The notes under the pieces are model-generated. The model did not search any database, was not told the origin of the DNA, and saw only the letters and a list, made by a program, of their open reading frames with translations. A stretch of DNA of 37,184 bases from an uncultured Clostridia bacterium (lineage in GTDB: Bacteria > Bacillota > Clostridia > TANB77 > CAG-508): contig CANQZV010000006.1 in the NCBI GenBank assembly GCA_947628425.1, forward strand, positions 1-37,184, written 5' to 3'. This document shows positions 27,015 through 36,180 of this stretch, one piece after another. Position 1 is the stretch's first letter. Every line of letters begins with the position of its first letter. Both the position numbers and the translations under genes were made by a program.

Positions 27015-27827
27015 ATGAGAAGAGAGCAAAGAAAAAATAATAACAAATCAAATTCGAATACATTAATTTATATTTCTAGTGGTGTTTTAGCAGTTGCTAT
27101 TATTGCTTTTATTATTACATTTATTGTATACTCTAATAAATTAAATTCTAATTCTTCAGGTATATTAGATACAGAATATTTATCTAGCAATAATGAAAAT
27201 ATTATAGAAAATACTACATCAGCAAGTTCTAGTATGGGTAAAACCGTAGATGAATCTCAAAATGATATTCAAAATAATAATGAAGTTGAAAATAATATAA
27301 ATGAAGATAAAAGTAAAACTACAAACAATGTAGAAAATGAAAGTAAAAGTAGTCAGAATAAGGTTAATAATAAAACAGTAGAAACTAATGTTACACAAAC
27401 TGAAGATGAAAAAGAACCTAAATTTCAAAGTCCAATAGAAAGTTCAGATATAATAAGAGAATTTGCAAAAGATAATTTAATTTATTCAAATACTTTGAAA
27501 GAATGGATAACACACTTAGGAATAGATATAAAAGCTGAAAAAGCAACTGTTGTAAAAGCAGCAGCAGATGGTACTGTTAAAGCAATTAAAAACGACCCTA
27601 GATATGGTTTAACTATTATTATAGAGCATAGTAAGGGATACCAAACTTTATATGCAAATTTGCTAACAACAGAGTTTGTATCTGAAGGAGAAAAAGTAAA
27701 AGCAGGCCAAACAATAGGAACAGTTGGGGATACAGCTGTATACGAAATTGTAGACGATACGCATTTACATTTTGAAATTTTAAAAGATAATGAAAATATA
27801 AACCCAAATGATTATATAAAATTTTAA
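27015..27827 (+). CDS. spoIIQ: SpoIIQ-like M23 peptidase-domain protein
   Basis: This 270-residue forespore membrane protein forms a channel with SpoIIIAH during engulfment. A basic N-terminus is followed by one membrane helix (about 18-39), a low-complexity Asn/Glu/Lys linker (40-135) and a LytM domain. The zinc ligands look complete: His167 and Asp171 in HLGID, and His250/His252 in THLHFE. Bacillus subtilis SpoIIQ lacks a working set, whereas clostridial SpoIIQ keeps it, so this protein may be an active endopeptidase. Its place after spoIID and its own sigma-F-like promoter support the assignment. It has AAGGAGG at the start. Confidence 0.88.
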   Translation: MRREQRKNNNKSNSNTLIYISSGVLAVAIIAFIITFIVYSNKLNSNSSGILDTEYLSSNNENIIENTTSASSSMGKTVDESQNDIQNNNEVENNINEDKSKTTNNVENESKSSQNKVNNKTVETNVTQTEDEKEPKFQSPIESSDIIREFAKDNLIYSNTLKEWITHLGIDIKAEKATVVKAAADGTVKAIKNDPRYGLTIIIEHSKGYQTLYANLLTTEFVSEGEKVKAGQTIGTVGDTAVYEIVDDTHLHFEILKDNENINPNDYIKF

Positions 27828-27853
27828 AAAATTATTAAAATAATAAAAATTCA

Positions 27854-27882
27854 AAAAGAGTACTTGAAAAGTATTCTTTTTT
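27854..27882 (+). terminator. Terminator after spoIIQ
   Basis: AAAAAGAGTACTT (27853-27865) folds back on AAGTATTCTTTTTT with one G-U pair and a tight loop, ending in T6. Confidence 0.8.
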
Positions 27883-27925
27883 GATATAAAATAATAAAGT
27901 CTTAATAAGACAAATATTTTTTACG

Positions 27926-27942
27926 GATACAGTAATTGTATC
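27926..27942. promoter_or_regulatory. Inverted repeat before gap
   Basis: GATACA (27926-27931) and TGTATC (27937-27942) flank GTAAT, 17 bases before the gap start codon and just upstream of its ribosome site. It may be an operator or an mRNA stem. No CggR regulator gene is present. Confidence 0.35.
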
Positions 27943-27958
27943 GGAATGGAGGAATTTT

Positions 27959-28975
27959 ATGTCAGTAAAAGTGGCCATTAATGGATTTGGACGTATAGGA
28001 CGTCTTGCGTTTAGACAAATGTTTGGAGCAGAAGGGTATGAAATTGTTGCAATAAATGATTTAACAAGTCCAAAAATGTTAGCTCATTTATTAAAATATG
28101 ATTCAGCACAAGGAAGGTATGAAAATGCTGAAACAGTTGTAGCAGGAGAGGATTCAATAACAGTAAATGGAAAAACTATAAAAATATATGCAGAAAAAGA
28201 TGCAAAAGATTTACCATGGGGAGAAATTGGAGTAGATGTTGTTCTAGAATGCACAGGTTTCTATACAACAAAAGAAAAAGCACAAGCTCATATAGATGCA
28301 GGAGCTAAAAAAGTAGTAATATCAGCACCAGCAGGAAATGATTTACCAACTGTTGTATATGGTGTAAATGAAAAAATATTAACACCAAATGATAAAATAA
28401 TATCTGCAGCATCTTGTACAACAAACTGTCTAGCACCAATGGCTAAGGCTTTAAATGATTTTGCACCAATACAATCTGGAATAATGACAACAGTACATGC
28501 ATACACAGGTGATCAAATGCTTTTAGATGGTCCACATAGAAAAGCAGATTTAAGAAGAGCAAGAGCAGCAGCTGTTAATATAGTACCAAACTCAACAGGT
28601 GCAGCAAAAGCAATAGGGTTAGTAATACCAGAATTAAATGGTAAATTAATAGGATCTGCACAAAGAGTTCCAGTACCAACAGGATCAACAACAATATTAG
28701 TAGCCGTAGTAAAAGGTGAAGATATTACAGTAGAAAAAATAAATGCAGCAATGAAATCACAATCAAATGAATCCTTTGGTTATACAGATGAATTATTAGT
28801 ATCATCTGATATAATTGGAATGAGATATGGATCATTATTTGATAGTACACAAACAATGGTAACAAAAGTAGATGAAGGTTTGTATCAAGTACAAGTAGTA
28901 AGTTGGTACGATAATGAAAATTCATATACAAGTCAAATGGTAAGAACTATTAAGTATTTTGCAGAATTAGGATAA
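27959..28975 (+). CDS. gap: Glyceraldehyde-3-phosphate dehydrogenase
   Basis: This 338-residue enzyme is the NAD-dependent type I GAPDH of glycolysis. The Rossmann start is [14 protein letters not shown], the catalytic loop is [12 protein letters not shown] with Cys153, and the C-terminal [14 protein letters not shown] is invariant in the family. Asp33-equivalent INDLTS favours NAD. GGAGGAA precedes the ATG. A terminator follows before pgk, so gap can be made at a higher level than the rest of the glycolytic cluster. Confidence 0.98.
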   Translation: MSVKVAINGFGRIGRLAFRQMFGAEGYEIVAINDLTSPKMLAHLLKYDSAQGRYENAETVVAGEDSITVNGKTIKIYAEKDAKDLPWGEIGVDVVLECTGFYTTKEKAQAHIDAGAKKVVISAPAGNDLPTVVYGVNEKILTPNDKIISAASCTTNCLAPMAKALNDFAPIQSGIMTTVHAYTGDQMLLDGPHRKADLRRARAAAVNIVPNSTGAAKAIGLVIPELNGKLIGSAQRVPVPTGSTTILVAVVKGEDITVEKINAAMKSQSNESFGYTDELLVSSDIIGMRYGSLFDSTQTMVTKVDEGLYQVQVVSWYDNENSYTSQMVRTIKYFAELG

Positions 28976-29005
28976 AAACAAGAATAAAATTTAGTTATTC
29001 TATAT

Positions 29006-29032
29006 AGGGCGAACGACGCTGTTCGCCTTTTT
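29006..29032 (+). terminator. Terminator between gap and pgk
   Basis: GGCGAAC (29008-29014) pairs with GTTCGCC (29021-29027) around GACGCT and is followed by TTTTT. It is a GC-rich stem in A+T-rich DNA. Confidence 0.88.
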
Positions 29033-29154
29033 ATCTAATAATAAATTTATATTACACAAAAAAACTACTATTGTAAATTTAAAAATACGCGATAAGTGAG
29101 AAAATAAAAAATATTAATCATGTCGCATTTGTTCAAGAAAATGGAGGTTTTAAT

Positions 29155-30339
29155 ATGAACAAAAAAACAGTTAAAGATATTGATGTTAGAGGAAAAAAAG
29201 TATTAGTTAGATGTGATTTTAATGTTCCTCAAAGAGAAGATGGAACAATTACAGACAATAGAAGAATCGTATCAGCTTTAGATACAATTAATTATTTATT
29301 AGAAAATAATGCAAAAGTAATTTTGTGTTCTCATTTAGGAAGACCAAAAGGTGAGTTCAAAAAAGAATTTTCACTAAAACCTATTGCAGATGAACTTCAA
29401 AAATTACTAGGTAAAGAAGTAAAATTATCATCAGATGTAATAGGGCCTGATGCAGAAAAATTAACTTCTAATATGAAAGAAGGAGAAATAGTTTTATTAG
29501 AGAACTTAAGATTTCATAGAGAAGAAACAGATAATGACCCAGAATTTGCTAAGAAGTTAGCATCTTTTGCTGATATATATGTTAATGATGCATTTGGAAC
29601 TGCTCACAGAGCGCATGCATCAACTGCAGGAGTTGCAGCATACTTACCAGCAGTATCAGGATTTTTAATTGAAAAAGAGATTAATTTTATGGGAAATGCT
29701 TTAGAAAATCCTAAAAGACCTTTTGTGGCTATATTAGGAGGAAAAAAAGTGTCTGATAAAATTGGCGTTATTGAAGCTTTACTTGAAAAAGTAGATACAC
29801 TTATAATTGGAGGAGCAATGGCATATACTTTCTTTAAATCAATGGGATATGGAGTTGGTGATTCAATTTGCGAATTAGATAAATTAGATTTAGCGAAAGA
29901 AATTATGCAAAAGGCAAAAGATAAAGGAATTAAATTAATGCTTCCAGTTGATACACATGTTGGAAAAGAGTTCAAGCCAGATACAGAAAGCAAAATCGTA
30001 AAGTATACTGAAATACCAGATGGATGGGAAGGATTTGACATAGGAACAGAAACAATTAAAATGTATGTAGAGGAGCTAAAAAATGCAAAAACAGTTGTAT
30101 GGAATGGTCCACTAGGATTATCTGAATTTGAAAAATTTGCAACAGGAACAGATACAATTGCAAAAGCATTAGCAGATTCCGATGCAATTACTATTATAGG
30201 TGGAGGAGATTCAGCTGCTGCAATTGAAAGAATGGGAATATCAAATAAATTTTCACATATATCAACAGGTGGAGGAGCATCTTTGGAATTTTTAGAAGGT
30301 AAAAAGCTTCCTGGAATTGAATGTCTTTTAGATAAATAA
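29155..30339 (+). CDS. pgk: Phosphoglycerate kinase
   Basis: This 394-residue monomeric glycolytic kinase makes ATP from 1,3-bisphosphoglycerate. The N-domain substrate signature is [11 protein letters not shown] with CSHLGRPKG, followed by [11 protein letters not shown]. The C-domain nucleotide site contains [11 protein letters not shown] and [13 protein letters not shown], then [14 protein letters not shown]. The length is normal. AATGGAGG precedes the ATG and the tpiA gene follows 21 bases later. No clear promoter was found between the gap terminator and this gene. Confidence 0.98.
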   Translation: MNKKTVKDIDVRGKKVLVRCDFNVPQREDGTITDNRRIVSALDTINYLLENNAKVILCSHLGRPKGEFKKEFSLKPIADELQKLLGKEVKLSSDVIGPDAEKLTSNMKEGEIVLLENLRFHREETDNDPEFAKKLASFADIYVNDAFGTAHRAHASTAGVAAYLPAVSGFLIEKEINFMGNALENPKRPFVAILGGKKVSDKIGVIEALLEKVDTLIIGGAMAYTFFKSMGYGVGDSICELDKLDLAKEIMQKAKDKGIKLMLPVDTHVGKEFKPDTESKIVKYTEIPDGWEGFDIGTETIKMYVEELKNAKTVVWNGPLGLSEFEKFATGTDTIAKALADSDAITIIGGGDSAAAIERMGISNKFSHISTGGGASLEFLEGKKLPGIECLLDK

Positions 30340-30360
30340 TAAAAGAAAGGATGAATATTT

Positions 30361-31113
30361 ATGAGAAGAAAAGTAATAGCAGGAAATTGGAAAATGAATA
30401 TGCTTCCTAATGAGACAATTGAATTTATTGAAAAATTTGAACCATTGGTTAAAGATACTAAAAATGAAATAATATTATGTGTACCATATACAGACTTATT
30501 TTATGCTTTACTTTCTGCACAAAATACAAATATTAAAATAGGTGCACAAAATATGCATTTTGAAGAAAAGGGTGCATACACAGGAGAAGTATCAGGAAAA
30601 ATGCTAAAAACAATTGGTGTAGAATATGTTATTATTGGTCATTCAGAGAGAAGACAATATTTCAATGAAACAGATGAAACGGTTAATAAAAAATTAAAAG
30701 CTGCTTTTGAATATAAATTAAAACCAATTGTATGTGTAGGAGAAACCTTAGAGGAGCATGAAAATAATAAAACTGTTGAAATAATTACACAACAAACAAA
30801 ATTAGCTTTAGAAGGGCTAACAGATGAGCAGGTTAAAAATACTATAATTGCGTACGAACCAATATGGGCAATTGGAACAGGAAAAACAGCTACTTCTAAA
30901 GATGCAAATAATAGTATTAAAGAAATAAGAAAAGAAATTGAAAAAATATATGGAAATGAAGTAGCAAATAGTGTTATAATACAATATGGTGGAAGTGTAA
31001 AATCATCAAATGCTAAAGAATTATTTACAACATCAGACATTGATGGTGGTTTAGTTGGTGGAGCAAGCTTAAATCCAGAAGAATTTGCAAAAATAGTTAA
31101 CTATGATTTATAA
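30361..31113 (+). CDS. tpiA: Triosephosphate isomerase
   Basis: This 250-residue TIM-barrel enzyme interconverts dihydroxyacetone phosphate and glyceraldehyde 3-phosphate. The catalytic Lys is in AGNWKMN, His in IIGHSERRQYF, and Glu in AYEPIWAIGTGKTAT. The phosphate-binding QYGGSVKSSNA and GGLVGGASL are intact. It sits between pgk and gpmI with short gaps (21 and 46 bases) and is probably on the same transcript. Confidence 0.98.
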   Translation: MRRKVIAGNWKMNMLPNETIEFIEKFEPLVKDTKNEIILCVPYTDLFYALLSAQNTNIKIGAQNMHFEEKGAYTGEVSGKMLKTIGVEYVIIGHSERRQYFNETDETVNKKLKAAFEYKLKPIVCVGETLEEHENNKTVEIITQQTKLALEGLTDEQVKNTIIAYEPIWAIGTGKTATSKDANNSIKEIRKEIEKIYGNEVANSVIIQYGGSVKSSNAKELFTTSDIDGGLVGGASLNPEEFAKIVNYDL

Positions 31114-31159
31114 TACAATAATGTAATGCGTATAAAAAGAAAAGAGGTTAAAAAACAAC

Positions 31160-32689
31160 ATGAACAAAAAATTAACAATGCTAATGATATTAGATGGTTT
31201 TGGCAAAAATGAAAATGAAAACGGAAATGCAGTTAAATTAGCCAATACCCCTAATATTGATGAACTAATGAAAAAAAATCCGACTACAACAATACATACT
31301 AGTGGTTTGGCAGTTGGGTTACCAGATGGACAAATGGGAAATTCAGAAGTTGGTCATACTAATATAGGTGCTGGAAGAATTGTTTACCAAGAGTTAACAA
31401 GAATTACAAAATCAATTGAAGATGGAGATTTTTTTAGTAATGAAGAGTTATGCAAAGCAATAGAAAATTGTAAAGAAAATAATTCTAAATTACATATTAT
31501 GGGTCTTTTATCTGATGGAGGTGTTCATAGCCACATGCGTCATCTTTTTGCAATATTAGAACTTGCAAAAAGAAAGGGTCTTGAAGATGTTTATGTACAT
31601 TGCTTTTTAGATGGTAGAGATACTCCACCAGCATCTGCAGAAAGTTATTTATTGAAATTAGAAGAAAAAATGAGAGAAAAAGAAATTGGTAAAATTGCAA
31701 CAATTTCTGGCAGATTCTATTCAATGGATAGAGATAAAAGATGGCAAAGAATTAAAAAAGCATATGATGCTATGGTAAATGGAATAGGTGAAAGAGCTAA
31801 CTCCGCAGTTATGGCAATTGAGTCCTCATATCAAAAAGAAGTTTTTGATGAATTTGTCGAACCAACAGTTATTTATAGTGGAGAGCAACCAGTAGCAAAA
31901 ATTGAAAATAACGATTCAGTGATATTCTTTAATTTTAGACCAGATAGAGCAAGAGAAATAACTAGAACTATGGTAGATAATGAATTTAAAGAATTTGAAA
32001 CTAAAAAACTTAATTTGTATTTTGTATGTTTTACTCAATATGATGAAACAATGCCAAATGTAAAAATAGCTTTTAAACCAACTATACTTAAAAATACATT
32101 TGGTGAATATATTAGTAATAAAGGATTAAAACAGTTAAGAATAGCAGAAACAGAAAAATATGCACATGTTACTTTCTTTTTTAATGGAGGAAATGAACAA
32201 CAATATAAAGGAGAAGATAGAATTTTAGTTCCATCTCCTAAGGTAGAAACATATGACTTGAAACCAGAAATGAGTGCATATGAAGTAACAGATAAAGTAG
32301 TAGAAAAAATAAAAGCTAATGAATACGATGTAATTATTTTAAATTTTGCAAATCCAGATATGGTTGGACATACAGGAAATTTAGATGCAGCAATTAAAGC
32401 AATAGAAGCTATTGATGAATGTGTTGGAAAAATTTTAAATGCAATTAAAGAAGTAAAAGGCGTTCTTCTAATGACTGCTGACCATGGTAATGCAGAGCAA
32501 ATGATAGATTATAAAACAGGAGAACCACATACAGCACATACAACAAATCCAGTTCCTCTAGTTTTATATGGAATAGAAGATGCAAAACTTAAAGAAGGAA
32601 AATTAGCAGACTTAGCACCAACAATGTTAGATATTATGGGACTTGAAAAGCCAGAAGAAATGACAGGAGAAAGCCTATTAGAAAAATAA
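31160..32689 (+). CDS. gpmI: 2,3-bisphosphoglycerate-independent phosphoglycerate mutase
   Basis: This 509-residue metal-dependent mutase of the alkaline phosphatase superfamily converts 3- to 2-phosphoglycerate. The first metal site is MLMILDGFG. The phosphorylated serine is in [17 protein letters not shown], and further ligands are in [41 protein letters not shown] and [10 protein letters not shown]. These clostridial-type enzymes depend on manganese and on pH in spore formers. It ends the glycolytic cluster; enolase is not in the window. Confidence 0.97.
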   Translation: MNKKLTMLMILDGFGKNENENGNAVKLANTPNIDELMKKNPTTTIHTSGLAVGLPDGQMGNSEVGHTNIGAGRIVYQELTRITKSIEDGDFFSNEELCKAIENCKENNSKLHIMGLLSDGGVHSHMRHLFAILELAKRKGLEDVYVHCFLDGRDTPPASAESYLLKLEEKMREKEIGKIATISGRFYSMDRDKRWQRIKKAYDAMVNGIGERANSAVMAIESSYQKEVFDEFVEPTVIYSGEQPVAKIENNDSVIFFNFRPDRAREITRTMVDNEFKEFETKKLNLYFVCFTQYDETMPNVKIAFKPTILKNTFGEYISNKGLKQLRIAETEKYAHVTFFFNGGNEQQYKGEDRILVPSPKVETYDLKPEMSAYEVTDKVVEKIKANEYDVIILNFANPDMVGHTGNLDAAIKAIEAIDECVGKILNAIKEVKGVLLMTADHGNAEQMIDYKTGEPHTAHTTNPVPLVLYGIEDAKLKEGKLADLAPTMLDIMGLEKPEEMTGESLLEK

Positions 32690-32726
32690 AAATATTGTTA
32701 TTAGCATTTAACAAAATGCATAATGT

Positions 32727-33421
32727 AAGGTAGGTAAATTGTGATAATAAATCCAAAGATTAAAGAAATTTATACACAAATACAAAAGCAATTATTTTAT
32801 ATGATTCCTGAAAAATGGGATAAAGTATTTCTTTATTCTTCTATATTAGAAAGAAAAAATCATTCTGAAACTGGGGAAATGTTCTTTTATTATATACCAA
32901 AAGGAGTATTAAGAAAAAGGCCTATTAATGTATATGAAATTCCAAATAAATTTAATATAGATGAAGAAGAATATTTTAAACTAGCAGATAAATTATATTT
33001 AGAAATTAAAAAATTAAAAGATGAGTGTATTAAACTAGGAGAAGAAAAATGGTATAGTATTGTTATTTCTATTGCCAATTTTAAGTTTAATGTTGAATAT
33101 AATTATGAAGATTTAAATGATTCTAAATTTAATAGTTATGAAAGACATATTATTTTTAGATATAAATATTTAGATTATCCATATTCTAGTTATACAAAAG
33201 AAGAAAAGAAGGTTATAAATGAATATTTGCAAGAATGTAAATATAATAAAGAAAAAACAAAGTTATATTCTGAAGCAATGTATGAAGCACCATTTCAGAC
33301 AATAAAAGTAAATAGTAAAGATAGTAATATTAGGTTTGTTAAAGAAGATGAAATGGAAATTTTAAAAGATAAAAAAGATATTAAAAATCAAATATTAAAA
33401 TATTAAATAAAAGGTAGGTAA
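32727..33421. repeat. 11-bp direct repeat flanking the YezG-like gene
   Basis: AAGGTAGGTAA occurs at 32727-32737, just before the GTG start, and again at 33411-33421, just after the stop. The second copy is part of a hairpin. It may reflect insertion of the gene or chance. Confidence 0.35.
32741..33406 (+). CDS. YezG-family (DUF600) immunity/antitoxin protein
   Basis: This 221-residue protein resembles the YezG family (PF04634), which are immunity proteins against polymorphic nuclease toxins of the LXG type. The matching parts are IYTQIQKQLFYMIPEKWDKV, then GEMFFYYIPKG, NKFNIDEEEYFKLADKLY and FNVEYNYEDLNDSKFNSYER before IIFRYKYL. The start is a GTG behind a weak AAGGTAGG. No toxin gene is adjacent, so it is an orphan immunity gene, perhaps protecting against toxins from neighbours. 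The C-terminal about 60 residues extend past the family core and are charged. Confidence 0.75.
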   Translation: MIINPKIKEIYTQIQKQLFYMIPEKWDKVFLYSSILERKNHSETGEMFFYYIPKGVLRKRPINVYEIPNKFNIDEEEYFKLADKLYLEIKKLKDECIKLGEEKWYSIVISIANFKFNVEYNYEDLNDSKFNSYERHIIFRYKYLDYPYSSYTKEEKKVINEYLQECKYNKEKTKLYSEAMYEAPFQTIKVNSKDSNIRFVKEDEMEILKDKKDIKNQILKY

Positions 33422-33438
33422 GTAATAGACTTACCTAC
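33414..33438 (+). terminator. Hairpin after the YezG-like gene
   Basis: GTAGGTAAGT (33414-33423) and ACTTACCTAC (33429-33438) form a perfect 10-bp stem with a 5-base loop. No U-tract follows, so termination is uncertain. Confidence 0.45.
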
Positions 33439-33521
33439 AAATATGTGTGTTATTATTATTAATTATATTAATATTAATATATAAAATTTACAATATTTAT
33501 GAACTAAGAAAGGAGAAAAAA

Positions 33522-34214
33522 ATGATTTATTCAAAAGAAGTAGAAAATATGTGCCCTGTTGCTAAAGGAGTAGACCATGGGCCAGCACCAATACCAGAAG
33601 AGGGAAAGTGGATAAAATCAAAAGAAATTAAGGATATATCAGGCTTAACACATGGTATAGGATGGTGTGCACCTCAACAGGGAGCATGTAAATTAACACT
33701 AAATGTAAAAGAAGGGATAATACAAGAGGCCTTAGTTGAAACAATTGGATGTAGTGGTATGACACACTCAGCAGCTATGGCAGGTGAAATTTTAGTTGGA
33801 AAAACGATATTAGAAGCACTAAATACAGACTTAGTATGCGATGCTATTAATACTGCTATGAGAGAGTTATTCTTACAAATTGTATATGGTAGAACACAAT
33901 CTGCATTTTCAGAAGGTGGTCTTCCTATAGGAGCTGGATTAGAAGACTTAGGAAAAGGACATAGAAGCCAAGTTGGTACAATCTATAGTACGGCAATAAA
34001 AGGTCCAAGATATCTTGAACTTGCCGAAGGATATATTACAAAAATTGCTTTAGATAAAGATAATCAAATTATTGGTTACAAATATGTTAATTTAGGAAAA
34101 ATGATGGAAAATATTAAAGCAGGTATTGAACCAATGGAAGCAATTGAAAAAGCTTCTGGAAAATACGGAAGATTTGATGAAGCAGTTAAGGTTATTGATC
34201 CAAGACAAGAATAA
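33522..34214 (+). CDS. NifU-like iron-sulfur scaffold-type protein
   Basis: This 230-residue protein has a NifU N-terminal-like core (SUF/NifU superfamily). It includes HGIGWCAPQQGACKLTLNV, then VETIGCSGMTHSAAMAGEIL, with Cys residues (WCAPQQGAC and IGCSG) that could bind a cluster or metal. The opening MIYSKEVENMCPVAKGVDHG adds another Cys. The usual NifU cluster-ligand spacing is not followed closely, so Fe-S scaffolding is a family label and not proven. The ATG at 33522 has AAAGGAG; the longer in-frame start 75 bases upstream would add a spurious hydrophobic leader. It is paired with the GGGtGRT gene 31 bases downstream. Confidence 0.75.
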   Translation: MIYSKEVENMCPVAKGVDHGPAPIPEEGKWIKSKEIKDISGLTHGIGWCAPQQGACKLTLNVKEGIIQEALVETIGCSGMTHSAAMAGEILVGKTILEALNTDLVCDAINTAMRELFLQIVYGRTQSAFSEGGLPIGAGLEDLGKGHRSQVGTIYSTAIKGPRYLELAEGYITKIALDKDNQIIGYKYVNLGKMMENIKAGIEPMEAIEKASGKYGRFDEAVKVIDPRQE

Positions 34215-34245
34215 ATTGTATTAAATAATAAGGAGGAATAAAATC

Positions 34246-35247
34246 ATGGCAGTAACGTTTGAAAGTTATGAAAGAAGAATTGATCAAATTAAACCAGTAA
34301 TGGAAAAATATAAAATAAAAGATTTTGAAGATGCATTAAATATATGTACAGAAAAAGGATTTAACCCATACGATATCGTAAAAGGTGTTCAACCAATTTG
34401 TTTTGAAAATGCATGTTGGGCATACACATTAGGAGCTGCAATTGCAATTCAAAAAGGATGTAAAAAAGCAAGTGAAGCTGCAAAAGCAATTGGAGAAGGA
34501 TTACAAGCTTTTTGTATACCAGGATCAGTTGCTGATGATAGAAAAGTTGGATTAGGACATGGAAATTTAGCATCTATGCTATTATCAGAAGAGACAAAAT
34601 GTTTTGCATTTTTAGCAGGTCATGAAAGTTTTGCTGCAGCAGAAGGAGCAATTGGTATTGCAAAATCTGCAAATAAAGTTAGAAAAGAACCATTAAGAGT
34701 TATATTAAATGGATTAGGTAAAGATGCTGCTCAAATTATCTCAAGAATTAATGGATTTACATATGTAAAAACTGATTTTGATTTCTTTAAAGGAGAAGTA
34801 AGCATATTAGAAGAAATAGCATACTCTGATGGTGAAAGAAGTAAAGTAAGATGTTATGGAGCAAATGATGTTAGAGAAGGTGTAGCAATTATGCATATGG
34901 AGGGAGTTGATGTTTCAATAACAGGAAACTCTACAAACCCAACAAGATTTCAACATCCAGTTGCAGGAACTTATAAAAAAGAATGTATAGAACAAGGAAA
35001 GAAATATTTTTCAGTTGCATCTGGTGGTGGAACAGGAAGAACATTACACCCAGATAATATGGCAGCAGGTCCAGCATCTTATGGTATGACAGACACAATG
35101 GGAAGAATGCATTCAGATGCACAATTTGCAGGAAGTTCATCAGTACCAGCACATGTAGAAATGATGGGATTAATAGGAATGGGAAATAATCCTATGGTTG
35201 GTGCAACAGTAGCTGTTGCAGTAGCAGTAGAAGAAGCAATGAAATAA
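34246..35247 (+). CDS. GGGtGRT family protein
   Basis: This 333-residue protein belongs to the GGGtGRT family (PF14057), named for the motif seen here as SGGGTGRTLHPDNMAAGP. Other conserved parts are FENACWAYTLGAAIAIQKG, GHGNLASMLL, FLAGHESFAAAEGA, EGVDVSITGNSTNPTRFQHP and GLIGMGNNPMVGATVAVAVA. The function is unknown. Members are regularly encoded beside the NifU-like protein found immediately upstream, so the two probably act together, perhaps in metal or cofactor handling. The glycine-rich motif suggests phosphate or nucleotide binding. A clear terminator follows, making a two-gene unit. Confidence 0.9.
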   Translation: MAVTFESYERRIDQIKPVMEKYKIKDFEDALNICTEKGFNPYDIVKGVQPICFENACWAYTLGAAIAIQKGCKKASEAAKAIGEGLQAFCIPGSVADDRKVGLGHGNLASMLLSEETKCFAFLAGHESFAAAEGAIGIAKSANKVRKEPLRVILNGLGKDAAQIISRINGFTYVKTDFDFFKGEVSILEEIAYSDGERSKVRCYGANDVREGVAIMHMEGVDVSITGNSTNPTRFQHPVAGTYKKECIEQGKKYFSVASGGGTGRTLHPDNMAAGPASYGMTDTMGRMHSDAQFAGSSSVPAHVEMMGLIGMGNNPMVGATVAVAVAVEEAMK

Positions 35248-35258
35248 TATTAAAGAAT

Positions 35259-35285
35259 AAATACCTCATTTAACTGAGGTATTTT
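35259..35285 (+). terminator. Terminator after the GGGtGRT gene
   Basis: AAATACCTCA (35259-35268) pairs with TGAGGTATTT (35275-35284) around a 6-base loop and runs into T-rich sequence. Confidence 0.85.
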
Positions 35286-35311
35286 AAATTTATTATATTG
35301 AAATAAAAATT

Positions 35312-35386
35312 ACGAACATTTTTTTGAAAATTTTTTAAAAAAGTATTGACAAAACAAAAAAATGTTCGTATAATAATATACGAACA
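35312..35386. promoter_or_regulatory. Operator-promoter with three ACGAACA half-sites
   Basis: A perfect sigma-A promoter (TTGACA 35346-35351, TATAAT 35369-35374, 17-base spacer) is overlaid by inverted repeats. ACGAACATTTTTTTG (35312-35326) is the exact reverse complement of CAAAAAAATGTTCGT (35355-35369). TGTTCGTATA (35363-35372) and TATACGAACA (35377-35386) form a 10-bp palindrome straddling the -10 box. This is a strong sign of repressor control of the DUF45-like gene. Confidence 0.8.
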
Positions 35387-35424
35387 AAGGTTTTTAAAAT
35401 ATATTAATAAAAGGGGGCAAAATT

Positions 35425-36105
35425 ATGAAAAATATAATAACTTACACAGTAAATAAAAATTTCGATAATGAATTATATTTATCAGTACAAAATGGCGAGG
35501 TGGTTATAAAAGCTCCCTGGTATTATAGCAAAGGTCAAATTCAAAATATTATAGAAGAAAAGAAAAATTGGATAATAAAAAAACTAAAAGAATATGAAAA
35601 AAATAAAGAAAAAGAATATATTAGAAATGAAGTGGTAAGGCTTTTAGGAGAAGATTGCAAAGTAAAAATAAATTATAAAAATTTAAAAAAACCTATACTA
35701 ACTGTAGAAGGAAAAAATATAAAAATTAGCTTGCCAAATAAATACAAAAAATTAAATAGAGTAGAAGTTTTAGAAAAATTAATAGAAAAATTATATGATG
35801 TAGTAGCAAGTAAAGAAATAGAAATAATAATGGAAAAAGTAAGAAAACAACTTGGTTTTGCACCTGAAGATTATATAATTAAAAGATTAGAAAATAAAAT
35901 GGCAGATTGTATACCAGAAAAAAGAATAATTTTAATTAATCCAAATATAGTACAATATAATAAGGAAACAGTTGAATATATTTTAATACATCAATTTTGT
36001 CATTTGAAATATAAAACACATTCAAAAAAATTTAACGAATTAATAAATTCAAATATAAGAAGTATAAAACAATATAATAAAATAATGGAAAAAATAAAAT
36101 TTTAA
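35425..36105 (+). CDS. YgjP-like (DUF45) metallopeptidase homologue with altered motifs
   Basis: This 226-residue protein has the YgjP/M48-related layout (PF01863). The zinc-site region is reworked: the expected HELxH reads HQFCH (His189-Gln190, His193), so the catalytic Glu is Gln, while the third ligand His199 in KTHSKKF is kept. The conserved WGSC loop reads MADC (159-162). Metal binding may persist while peptidase activity is doubtful. It has AAGGGGG at the start and is controlled by an unusual palindromic promoter. It may be a regulatory or inactive homologue, or a diverging paralogue. Confidence 0.75.
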   Translation: MKNIITYTVNKNFDNELYLSVQNGEVVIKAPWYYSKGQIQNIIEEKKNWIIKKLKEYEKNKEKEYIRNEVVRLLGEDCKVKINYKNLKKPILTVEGKNIKISLPNKYKKLNRVEVLEKLIEKLYDVVASKEIEIIMEKVRKQLGFAPEDYIIKRLENKMADCIPEKRIILINPNIVQYNKETVEYILIHQFCHLKYKTHSKKFNELINSNIRSIKQYNKIMEKIKF

Positions 36106-36138
36106 AGTATTATTATTTAAATTTTAATAAATATGTGT

Positions 36139-36161
36139 TATAATAGATTTATTATAAATCT
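36139..36161 (+). promoter_or_regulatory. Extended -10 promoter with start-site palindrome
   Basis: TGTTATAAT gives an extended -10 box (TATAAT at 36139-36144) but no clear -35. AGATTTA and TAAATCT (36145-36161) form a 7-bp inverted repeat at the likely start site. It serves the small membrane protein gene. Confidence 0.45.
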
Positions 36162-36180
36162 CAAGAGAGGAGGACAATAG

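Noticed and set aside
29604-30041. 145-codon ORF antisense to pgk
   Set aside because: It mirrors the codons of pgk, has no ribosome site and matches no family.
30639-31040. 133-codon ORF antisense to tpiA
   Set aside because: Shadow of the highly conserved tpiA frame.
35312-35386. LexA box
   Set aside because: CGAAC half-sites are present but not in the GAAC-N4-GTTC arrangement; spacing is wrong for LexA.
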